From the NCBI GenBank assembly GCA_002433075.1, contig DJHM01000033.1, forward strand, positions 162,707-226,706: a DNA stretch of 64,000 nt, given 5' to 3'. This document shows positions 42,381-50,235 of the stretch, piece by piece (the first letter of the stretch is position 1; each line of letters opens with the position of its first letter). This stretch comes from Latescibacteria bacterium UBA6620. GTDB lineage: Bacteria > Latescibacterota > UBA2968. Both the position numbers and the translations under genes were made by a program. Under the pieces are notes generated by a model. That model was given only the letters and a program-made list of their open reading frames with translations, did no database searches and was not told the origin of the DNA.

Positions 42381-44237
42381 GTGACGGACCGGATTCAACA
42401 ATCGAGGAATGATCGGGTGGAAGCGCTCAAAACCTGGCTTGACGAAGGCCGCCTGTCCAGCTCCGCAGTCGGCGCCATCGAACACTGGATGTCGGCGTCT
42501 GGCTTTGAAGAGTTCGGCGATCCGATCGTCGACCTCATCGAAGCACGCGACACCGAAGAGCTGGAGGATGCCTTCCGCACTCATATCACGTTCGGCACGG
42601 GTGGCATTCGTGGCAAAATGGGACCGGGGCCAAATCGAATCAACACACGAACGATCGGTGAGGCCGCACAGGGCCTCGCTCAGTACATTCTGAATGAATC
42701 CGGTCAGAACGGCGCGAATCGCGGCGTCGCCATCGCCAACGATACACGGAACAACTCCAACCGATTCGCACGTGAAGCTGCATCCATCATCGCCGCCACC
42801 GGAATCACCGCCCATCTTTTCGAATCACCGCGATCGACACCCGAACTTTCCTTTGCCGTGCGAAAATTGGGTGCCGTCGCCGGCATCGTCATCAGCGCCA
42901 GCCATAACCCGCCTCAGGACAACGGATTCAAAGCCTACTGGAACGACGGCGGGCAGGTCGTCCCCCCACACGATACTGCCATCATCGAACAGGCCGATGG
43001 CGTAACCGAGATCCTCAGGACAGACTTCGAGAAGGCCCTGGACAAAGGCCTCATTCGATGGATCGGCGAGGAGATCGACACGGCCTATGTCGAGGAAACC
43101 AGACTCGTTGTGACCGCCGCCCGCGGGGGACGCATCGTGTTCACTCCCCTCCACGGCGTGGGCGCCACTTCCATCGTGCCCGCCCTCACATCTCTGGGTT
43201 TCGACGACATCCACGTGGTCGAAGGCCAAAACGACGGCGACGGCAACTTTCCAACATTGCCAGGAGGGGTGGCTAACCCGGAATCGCCCGATGCCATGAC
43301 TCAGGCGATCCGGAGCGCAGCCGATATCGGGGCCGACCTCGTGATGGCCAGTGACCCTGACGCGGACCGGCTCGGGTGCGCGCTGCCTCTTCCAAACCGA
43401 GGCTGGAATGCCGATCCCGCCGAGCTCGCGCTCAACGGCAATCAGATCGGAGCCCTTCTCTGCCACTACCTGCTTTCTGCCCTGAAACGTCGAGGGGCGC
43501 TCCCCGCCCGCCCGGTCGTCTGTGAGACCATCGTCACGACCGACCTCACCGGGATAATCGCGCGCGCCCACGGCGCTCGTGTCGTAGACAATCTGCTCGT
43601 CGGTTTCAAATACATTGCCTCTGTCATCGCCGACCTCGCCCCTGGCGAGACCTTCCTTTTCGGCACAGAAGAGAGTCATGGATACCTGGCGACGGACATC
43701 GTGCGCGACAAGGATGCGGCCTCTGCAGCGATGCTCCTCGCCCAATGTTCGGCGGACGCCGTTGCCGAGGGGCGCACCGTTCGTGATGTCCTCGATGAGG
43801 TCTACCTAGAGCACGGCTACTTCTGTGAACTTCAGAAATCCGTCACGCGAACAGGTGCATCTGGGAACCAGGACATTCAGACGATCATGCACACCCTGCG
43901 TCAGGATCCGCCAGACGACATCGGCGGCTATCCAGTCGTCCGCGTCGTGGACCGACAAGACGGAAGCTGCCGTCATTTGCCGACAGGGCGAACCGAGGCC
44001 ATCAAGGGTGACAAGGGCAACGTCCTCGCATTCACCCTGAGCGATGCGGGACATACACGTGTGACCGCACGCCCTTCAGGCACCGAGCCGAAAATCAAGT
44101 ATTACGTGTCTGCATCTTCACGAGACATCGAAGGGACCACCCACGACAACCTGGAGGAAACCAAGGAGGCCGTCGACGCGGCCGCCCACCGTATTTTGAA
44201 TGCCATGGCCCAACTTGCAGAGAGCGCCGTGGCATGA
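42381..44237 (+). CDS. Alpha-D-phosphohexomutase (phosphoglucomutase/phosphomannomutase)
   Basis: 618 residues, GTG start. Four-domain phosphohexomutase: FGTGGIRGKMGPGPNRIN at the start, phosphoserine loop VISASHNPPQDNGFKAYW (Ser of ASHNP), metal loop ASDPDADRLGCA, sugar loop GTEESHGYLATD, phosphate loop ARPSGTEPKIKYYV. Length above 550 and the long N terminus match the PgcA-type group acting on glucose-phosphate. Interconverts hexose 1- and 6-phosphates, feeding polysaccharide and LPS precursors. Confidence 0.92.
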   Translation: MTDRIQQSRNDRVEALKTWLDEGRLSSSAVGAIEHWMSASGFEEFGDPIVDLIEARDTEELEDAFRTHITFGTGGIRGKMGPGPNRINTRTIGEAAQGLAQYILNESGQNGANRGVAIANDTRNNSNRFAREAASIIAATGITAHLFESPRSTPELSFAVRKLGAVAGIVISASHNPPQDNGFKAYWNDGGQVVPPHDTAIIEQADGVTEILRTDFEKALDKGLIRWIGEEIDTAYVEETRLVVTAARGGRIVFTPLHGVGATSIVPALTSLGFDDIHVVEGQNDGDGNFPTLPGGVANPESPDAMTQAIRSAADIGADLVMASDPDADRLGCALPLPNRGWNADPAELALNGNQIGALLCHYLLSALKRRGALPARPVVCETIVTTDLTGIIARAHGARVVDNLLVGFKYIASVIADLAPGETFLFGTEESHGYLATDIVRDKDAASAAMLLAQCSADAVAEGRTVRDVLDEVYLEHGYFCELQKSVTRTGASGNQDIQTIMHTLRQDPPDDIGGYPVVRVVDRQDGSCRHLPTGRTEAIKGDKGNVLAFTLSDAGHTRVTARPSGTEPKIKYYVSASSRDIEGTTHDNLEETKEAVDAAAHRILNAMAQLAESAVA

Positions 44238-44262
44238 TCGGTTTTTCGAGCAAAGGACCCCG

Positions 44263-45960
44263 ATGGTGAACGAATCGAGGGGCATTTATAGCAATCTGAC
44301 GGATTACGGGGATCCCGAATTCAGCCGGTTCATCCGTCGGGCCTTCATGTCCGCCACAGGCTACGACACAGAAGATCTCGAACGGCCAATCGTAGGCATT
44401 GCGGATACCTCCAGCGACTACAACACGTGCCACGCACGAATGCCCGAACTCGTCGAGGGGGTCAAACGCGGGGTGCTCGAAGCGGGCGGCTTGCCCCTGG
44501 TCTTCCCGACCATCTCCCTTCACGAAATCCTGTTCCATCCCACGACGATGTACTACCGCAACATGCTCGCGATGGAGACGGAGGAGATGATTCGGGCCCA
44601 GCCCATGGATGCGGTTGTGCTCCTGGGTGGATGCGACAAAACCGTTCCCGCCCAGTTGATGGCGGCGGTCTCCGCGAACGTTCCGACCGTGTTTGTCGTG
44701 ACAGGCGCCATGCGCACGGGCCAATGGAGGGGAAACCGGGTCGGTGCGTGCACCGATTGTCGAGGTTACTACGGGCGGCATCGAGCGGGCGAAATCACCT
44801 CCGAAGAACTGGACGAGGTGCAGAGCGTGCTCTGCTCGACCCCCGGCACCTGTATGGTCATGGGATCCGCATCCACGATCGCGTGCGTAACAGAAACACT
44901 CGGGCTCACGCTACCCGGGGGCGCGACGCCGCCTTCCGGGACCGGCGACCGAATGCGCAACGCCGTGGCCTCAGGCCGCTGCGCGGTCGACCTCGCACGC
45001 CAGCCCATCCGTCCTCGGGAAATCGTCACCCGGCCAAACCTGGAGAACGCTCTGAAGGTCCTTGTTGCGCTCGGAGGTTCGACCAACACGATCGTCCACC
45101 TTACCGCCATTGCCAACCGGGTCGGTATCAAATTGGGCATCGACGACCTCCAGGAGATTTCGAGCCAGATTCCACTTCTGGTTGATTGCAAGCCATCAGG
45201 CGCTGTTTACATGGAGGACTTCCACCAATCCGGCGGGCTGCCCGCTCTTCTCAAGGCTCTCGAATCGGAGCTCGACCTCGACCCCATCAATGTCGAAGGA
45301 CGCCGATTGGGTGAACGCATCGATGCGACAAATCCCGTGGGAAATTGGCAAACGGTCATTCGGACTCTGGACCAGCCGCTCGGACCGACAGGCTCCCTTA
45401 CGACACTCCGAGGCTCGCTGGCTCCTGACGGGGCAATCATCAAGACATCCGCCGCAACACCCGAACTTTTCGAGCACACGGGACCCGCCATCGTGTTCGA
45501 TGGGCCGGCCGATGCTGCGGAGCGTCTGGACGACCCTTCTCTTTGTATCACGCCGGACCACGTTCTCGTTCTTCGCAGTGCGGGACCCATTGCCGCCGGC
45601 ATGCCCGAGGCAGGTTCCCTCCCCATTCCTCGGTATCTGGCCCAACAGGGGGTCAAGGATCTTGTCCGTGTCTCCGATGCCCGAATGAGCGGAACCGCAT
45701 TCGGGACCGTAGTACTGCATTGCGCTCCGGAGTCCGCTGCCGGCGGACCTCTTGCCTTCGTAGAAGACGGTGACCTGATCCGCCTGTCCGTCACGGATCG
45801 ATGTATCGATCTCCTCGTCGAAAAAGACGATCTGGATCGCCGCCAGGGTGGATTCTCACCGCCCCCGCTGCCGTCACGCGGCTGGGCGCGTCTCTTCGCC
45901 CAACACGTACTCCAAGCCAACGAAGGCGTCGACTTCGACTTTCTGGCCGGTCACGAATAG
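44263..45960 (+). CDS. IlvD/Edd family dehydratase (sugar-acid type likely)
   Basis: 565 residues from ATG 44263 (frame opens earlier inside the previous gene). Iron-sulfur dehydratase family: Cys in VVLLGGCDKTVPAQLMAA, Cys pair in GACTDCRGYYGRHRAGEI, and the C-terminal VSDARMSGTAFGTVVLHCAP. The last motif, with HCAPE and sugar-acid-like spacing, is nearer to arabinonate/xylonate/gluconate dehydratases than to the branched-chain enzyme IlvD. Substrate remains open. Follows the phosphohexomutase by 25 bases on the same strand. Confidence 0.82.
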   Translation: MVNESRGIYSNLTDYGDPEFSRFIRRAFMSATGYDTEDLERPIVGIADTSSDYNTCHARMPELVEGVKRGVLEAGGLPLVFPTISLHEILFHPTTMYYRNMLAMETEEMIRAQPMDAVVLLGGCDKTVPAQLMAAVSANVPTVFVVTGAMRTGQWRGNRVGACTDCRGYYGRHRAGEITSEELDEVQSVLCSTPGTCMVMGSASTIACVTETLGLTLPGGATPPSGTGDRMRNAVASGRCAVDLARQPIRPREIVTRPNLENALKVLVALGGSTNTIVHLTAIANRVGIKLGIDDLQEISSQIPLLVDCKPSGAVYMEDFHQSGGLPALLKALESELDLDPINVEGRRLGERIDATNPVGNWQTVIRTLDQPLGPTGSLTTLRGSLAPDGAIIKTSAATPELFEHTGPAIVFDGPADAAERLDDPSLCITPDHVLVLRSAGPIAAGMPEAGSLPIPRYLAQQGVKDLVRVSDARMSGTAFGTVVLHCAPESAAGGPLAFVEDGDLIRLSVTDRCIDLLVEKDDLDRRQGGFSPPPLPSRGWARLFAQHVLQANEGVDFDFLAGHE

Positions 45961-45975
45961 TTCAGGGGACCTCCT

Positions 45976-46663
45976 TTGACACTCAAAGCCTCCGACATCA
46001 TGAGCAAGCCCGTCATCACCGTGAACTACGTCACCCCCATGCACGAGGTCATGGCCCTCTTCCAGCAACACGAGATCACGGGGGTTCCCGTCGTCGATCA
46101 AGGGGGGCGCACTCGCCGGTGTCGTCTCCATCACAGACGTCCTTTCCGTCAACGAGGGCGACGGAGAGATCGATGATCGTATTCCCGACTTCTACACTTC
46201 GCCTGCGATGGACGGACTTGCCACAATCAACCCTCTCCTCAAACCTGATGAAAGCATTCAGGCCACACCGGTGGGTACTCTGATGTGCCACAACATCCTG
46301 TCGGCAGGAAAAGACGCTTCGATCCACGAACTCTTCGGAATCCTCGTCACGCGACAGCCGCGTAGAGCAAACGAGATCCTGCATTACGTCAAGAAGGCCA
46401 ACGAACTGGCGAAGATCGCGGAGGAAAACGAGCAGACCGAGAAATCGCTGCGAGACCAGATCGAGCAAACGAGCAAAGACGACACGCTCGACGTCTCCGA
46501 CGTCGCCCACGAACACGTGCGGCTCAGAATCGGTAATCGAGAGGTTGGACTCGACGCGGATCGTCAGGGTGTCCGCTACTTCACCAGCAAGAAAGACGAC
46601 GGTCCGGAGATTACTTACGCCGCACTGACTCCCGAAGGCTCGGAATCCGAAGAATCCACATAG
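45976..46663 (+). pseudogene. CBS domain protein with frameshift in a G6 run
   Basis: TTG start giving MTLKASDIMSKPVITVNYVT, a CBS domain (PMHEVMALFQQHEITGVPVV). The frame breaks at six Gs (46102-46107). Removing one G restores ALAGVVSITDVLSVNEG and reads on to 46663. The second CBS begins (VGTLMCHNILSAGKDASIHE then LFGILVTRQ) but does not complete the usual fold and gives way to a coiled coil (NELAKIAEENEQTEKSLRDQ) and a strand-rich tail. CBS pairs sense adenine nucleotides. Likely a sequencing or recent indel, 15 bases after the dehydratase gene. Confidence 0.65.
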
Positions 46664-46667
46664 GTCA

Positions 46668-47741
46668 TCAAAAAATGTCTGCCCAGGAGTAGAAAAGCGG
46701 CGGACACGGCCCCAACCTGTCCCACCATACCGTATCCCGGTCTTCCGTCAGGGCGCAACCAAACAGCACTCGCCAGAAGCTGTCCGTGTCCGATCTGCTC
46801 TTCGGGGGAGCGGGGCCGATGTCGACACCCACCGAGCTCAGCCGGCTGTCCAGCCGGGCCCAGTCGGTCATCTTCACCATCATCTCGTCGTGTACCGACC
46901 ACGACATCTCGCTCATCTGCCCCAGACACGCCGCCAGCGGGTTGTCTCTCCTCAGACTCCCCTCGATCGCCCCACCAGATGCCGCGGAAACCACCGTTTC
47001 GGCAAGCGTCACAATCGCAGCCCCGCAGCCTTCGATCGCGGCCGCCTCCGTGACCCAGATTCCTTCGGGTCGGTCTTCCCAATTTGCGTACGCGACGAGA
47101 CGGCCATCCACTTCCACTCCCGTCCTCGGGAACATGCCTCGGAGTCGGGCCGGACCGTCATTCCAATAGGTCGCCGTACGCTCACAACTTCCGGTGGACG
47201 AGTCACATTCCACCCGGTGTATGTTCCTTATGACGTCCAGATGATCGTCGAGGTTCAGGTCGACGCCCCGACCCACCCTCTCCTCGACCAATGGGGAATT
47301 GGGTGTTGCGGAAAACGTAGGCAATGGAAGGGGCGTCCAGCCTCGGTTGTCGTAGTAGGGCGTACCGATGATCGTAAACAACAGACCCAGGTCATACCCT
47401 TCCTCAAGGAAAAACCGCTCTGCGTCGGCCAGCACCCCACTGGCGATCCCCCTGCCCCTGTACTCGGGCAGACACAACAGGCTTCCCACACCGCCGGCTT
47501 TCAAAGTGGTTCCACGCACGTTCAGCACGCGCTCCCAGATTCGGAGGTGACTTACGATACGACCCTCGACGAGGGCCACCCGACTCAGACCCGGCCGATA
47601 GGATGGATCGTCCCGCACGTAAGATCGATAGCGGTCCGGGGCATCGTCCTCGTGGGGCCGAAAGACCTGGTGTTGGAGCTCGACGCACGCCTCGATCTCG
47701 TCGTCCCGAGCCGCCCTGTATTCGGTGTGATCCTGGTCCAT
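46668..47741 (-). CDS. GNAT family N-acetyltransferase
   Basis: About 357 residues from ATG 47741; a TTG at 47753 overlapping the previous stop is also possible. N-terminal GNAT domain: RIVSHLRIWERVLNVRG, then the acetyl-CoA loop GSLLCLPEYRGRGIASGVLA, then LFTIIGTPYYDNRGW. A second, weaker GNAT-like half (about 200-300) gives the two-domain layout seen in Eis-type enzymes. Substrate unknown. Four bases after the dehydrogenase gene. Confidence 0.8.
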   Translation of the reverse strand: MDQDHTEYRAARDDEIEACVELQHQVFRPHEDDAPDRYRSYVRDDPSYRPGLSRVALVEGRIVSHLRIWERVLNVRGTTLKAGGVGSLLCLPEYRGRGIASGVLADAERFFLEEGYDLGLLFTIIGTPYYDNRGWTPLPLPTFSATPNSPLVEERVGRGVDLNLDDHLDVIRNIHRVECDSSTGSCERTATYWNDGPARLRGMFPRTGVEVDGRLVAYANWEDRPEGIWVTEAAAIEGCGAAIVTLAETVVSAASGGAIEGSLRRDNPLAACLGQMSEMSWSVHDEMMVKMTDWARLDSRLSSVGVDIGPAPPKSRSDTDSFWRVLFGCALTEDRDTVWWDRLGPCPPLFYSWADIF

Positions 47742-47745
47742 AGAT

Positions 47746-48522
47746 TCAGACAATCGGGGCGAGCCACCCCCCGTCGACCGGCAATGCGGTCCCCGTTATC
47801 CATTCTGCGTCGTCCGACGCAAAGAACACGCAGGCTCGTCCGATGTCGGAGGGCAACCCGAGCCTGGGCAAAGGCGTCTTCTCCATGGCGGCTTTGATCT
47901 CCTCTTCCGTCAGGTAGTCCTGAATGGGAGTCTCGATGTAGCCGGGACAGATCGCGTTGACTGTCACACCGTCCGCAGCAACCTCCACGGCCGTGTCCCG
48001 CGTCAGATTGACGACCGCAGCCTTCGCTGGCGCGTAGGCCGGTCCGCCTCCTCCGTGAAAGGCATGCACAGAAGCGATATTGATGATTCTTCCCGCCGGC
48101 GAGCGACGGAGATGGGGGACCGCGAATTTCGTGAGCAGGAACAGGCCACGCAGGTTCACGCCAACGACCCGGTCCCAATCAGCCACTGAAAGAGACTGAC
48201 TGTCCCCCGGAATGTGAATACCTGCGTTGTTGACGATCACATCCAGCCTTCCGAATTCGCTGATCGTCTGTTCCACCAGCTTCGACACAGCCCCATTGTC
48301 ACCCATGTCCGTCCGCACGAACAGGCTGCGACGACCCGCCGCATCGACCTCGGCTCCGGTCGTCGTTACAAGGTCTTGATCGTGGTACTTCCCTCGTTTC
48401 GGTTCTTCTTGCACGTCTGCAATCGAGACGTGGGCTCCTTCCTGCGCCAGTTCGATCGCGACGCCCCGGCCAATCCCGGAGCTACCACCTGTCACGATCG
48501 CCACTCGATCCTCAAGTTTCAC
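47746..48522 (-). CDS. Short-chain dehydrogenase/reductase
   Basis: 258 residues. Classical SDR: NAD(P) loop VTGGSSGIGRG, NNAG at the core, catalytic Ser in INIASVHAF, Tyr-x3-Lys in YAPAKAAVV, and ICPGYIETPI then GTALPVDGGWLAP at the end. A loop at about 40-60 (EEPKRGKYHDQDLV) is longer than usual. Substrate cannot be read from sequence. Confidence 0.9.
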   Translation of the reverse strand: MKLEDRVAIVTGGSSGIGRGVAIELAQEGAHVSIADVQEEPKRGKYHDQDLVTTTGAEVDAAGRRSLFVRTDMGDNGAVSKLVEQTISEFGRLDVIVNNAGIHIPGDSQSLSVADWDRVVGVNLRGLFLLTKFAVPHLRRSPAGRIINIASVHAFHGGGGPAYAPAKAAVVNLTRDTAVEVAADGVTVNAICPGYIETPIQDYLTEEEIKAAMEKTPLPRLGLPSDIGRACVFFASDDAEWITGTALPVDGGWLAPIV

Positions 48523-48648
48523 GTTTCGCCTCCTTCAGCGCCCAGGGGCATACTCGCATCGTCCGGATCCGATCCACATAGAGCTCACCCTTCCTTCGTT
48601 CTGCTGGATCCCGATCGGCTCCAGCTACCCAGGTGTCTCAACAGGCAA

Positions 48649-48672
48649 GGGCCCGGGTGGAAACCCGGGCCC
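48649..48672 (-). terminator. Terminator after the aminotransferase gene
   Basis: Perfect ten-pair stem GGGCCCGGGT / ACCCGGGCCC with a four-base loop, 26 bases past the stop on the - strand; only a weak T-tract. Confidence 0.55.
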
Positions 48673-48697
48673 GGTAATTTTGCGGTCGTGTCCAAGG

Positions 48698-49891
48698 TTA
48701 CAGGACGTTCACAATACTCTCGCAGAGATAGTCTACGTTCTCCCCAGTGACACCGGCGACATTGATGCGCCCCCCCGTCTTCACGATGTAGATCGAGTAT
48801 TCTTCCCGAAGCGCGTCGACCTGTTCCGGCGTGAGCCCCGTGTAAGAGAACATCCCCTTTTGCCGAGCGATGTAGGAAAAGTCTCGCTTGGCTCCTTTCC
48901 TTTCCAACGTATCGACCAGCAGTTTTCGAACACCGTTGATGCGGTCGCGCATCGACTTGACCTCGTCCTCCCATTCCGCGCGCAGATCGGGATCGTTCAG
49001 TACGGTCGTCACAATCGAGGATCCGTGTGCTGGAGGATTGGAGTAATTGGTCCGGATGGTGATCAATAAGTGGCTGAGTGCACGTCCCGCGTCGTCTTTT
49101 GAGCGTGTGACCAGTGTCAGAGCACCGATACGCTCTCTGTAGAGGCCGAAATTCTTGCTGAAGGAACTCGCGACGAACATCTCATCGATGACCGCAGCCA
49201 GGGCCTGAAGACCTCGGCCATCTTCCGCGAACCCATCTCCCAAGCCTTGATAGGCAAAGTCCAGCAGCGGAATGAGCGACCGATTCCGTACGATGTCGGC
49301 GACTTCCTCCCACTGGCTGGCAGAAGGATCCATGCCGGTAGGGTTATGACAGCATCCGTGCAGCAGAACCACGTCGCCTGCCGGAATCTTCGAAAGCGCA
49401 TCCGTGAACGCTTTGAAGTCCAGTTTATTCGATTCATTATCGTAGTAGGAGTAGGTTTCGGTGGCCAGGTGGGCGGCAGCGAACACTTTGGGATGATTCG
49501 CCCAGGTTGGATCGCTCAGCCAGAGCGTCGCGCCTGGGTGGGCGGTATGGATGAAATCACCCGCAACCCTCAGAGCACCGGTGCCCCCTGGCGTCTGTAC
49601 TGTCGCCGCACGCCCCCCGGATACAATGGGGTGGCCGTCCCCAAACAGAAGGGACTGAACGGCGGCTCCGTAAGCAGGGTCCCCCGAAATCGGGAGATAG
49701 CTCTTCGTGTCTTCATCCGCTAAGGCACGAGATTCGGCCGTTTTGACGGCGTTCGGGATCGGCGTATTCCCATCGGCGTCTTTGTAGACGCCCACGCTCA
49801 GGTTAATTTTCTGGGGGTTTGGATCTTCGGCGAACGCAGCGGCCAGACCCAGAATCGGGTCGGGTAGCGCCTGCTCAAGCTTGTCGAACAT
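48698..49891 (-). CDS. Aromatic amino acid/aspartate aminotransferase (class I)
   Basis: 397 residues, the family length, with GGAGGATGATAG before ATG 49891. PLP transaminase of the AspC/TyrB group: QTPGGTGALRVAGDF, HGCCHNPTGMDPSASQW, DFAYQGLGDGFAEDG, PLP Lys in SSFSKNFGLYRERIGAL, substrate Arg in GGRINVAGV near the end. Transfers amino groups between aspartate or aromatic amino acids and 2-oxoglutarate. Confidence 0.92.
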   Translation of the reverse strand: MFDKLEQALPDPILGLAAAFAEDPNPQKINLSVGVYKDADGNTPIPNAVKTAESRALADEDTKSYLPISGDPAYGAAVQSLLFGDGHPIVSGGRAATVQTPGGTGALRVAGDFIHTAHPGATLWLSDPTWANHPKVFAAAHLATETYSYYDNESNKLDFKAFTDALSKIPAGDVVLLHGCCHNPTGMDPSASQWEEVADIVRNRSLIPLLDFAYQGLGDGFAEDGRGLQALAAVIDEMFVASSFSKNFGLYRERIGALTLVTRSKDDAGRALSHLLITIRTNYSNPPAHGSSIVTTVLNDPDLRAEWEDEVKSMRDRINGVRKLLVDTLERKGAKRDFSYIARQKGMFSYTGLTPEQVDALREEYSIYIVKTGGRINVAGVTGENVDYLCESIVNVL

Positions 49892-50235
49892 CTATCATCC
49901 TCCGGATTGGGAAACCAATGGCTCGTGAAAGATACAGGCCGAGACATTCTGGAACAAGCCGAGAGGGATCAGGCGACACATCCTTCGATCAGCCCGATTG
50001 ACAGACGCTTGTGTTCCACCTTCAGCAGATTGTCCAACATATTGTTTGGCGGTCAGATGGGTGTAGCGCGGAAACTTCGGGACGGTTTCCATTGCCAAAG
50101 ATGAAGTCGTTTCGACAAAACATTTGTCAGCCACGCACAGGACCTTGGACGGTCACCTCAACCCCGCTTTTCATTTTCCCGGGACTCCGGCCCATCTTAA
50201 CTTCCAGACCCGTCCGACTATACAAGGGAGCAAGA
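49892..50235. other. Intergenic region with two overlapping palindromes
   Basis: 344 bases between divergent genes. No gene seen. GTCG-ttt-CGAC and GACAAA-aca-TTTGTC overlap at 50106-50128. A weak promoter for the peptidase gene may be TTAACT (50197-50202), 16 bases, TATACA (50219-50224). Confidence 0.4.
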
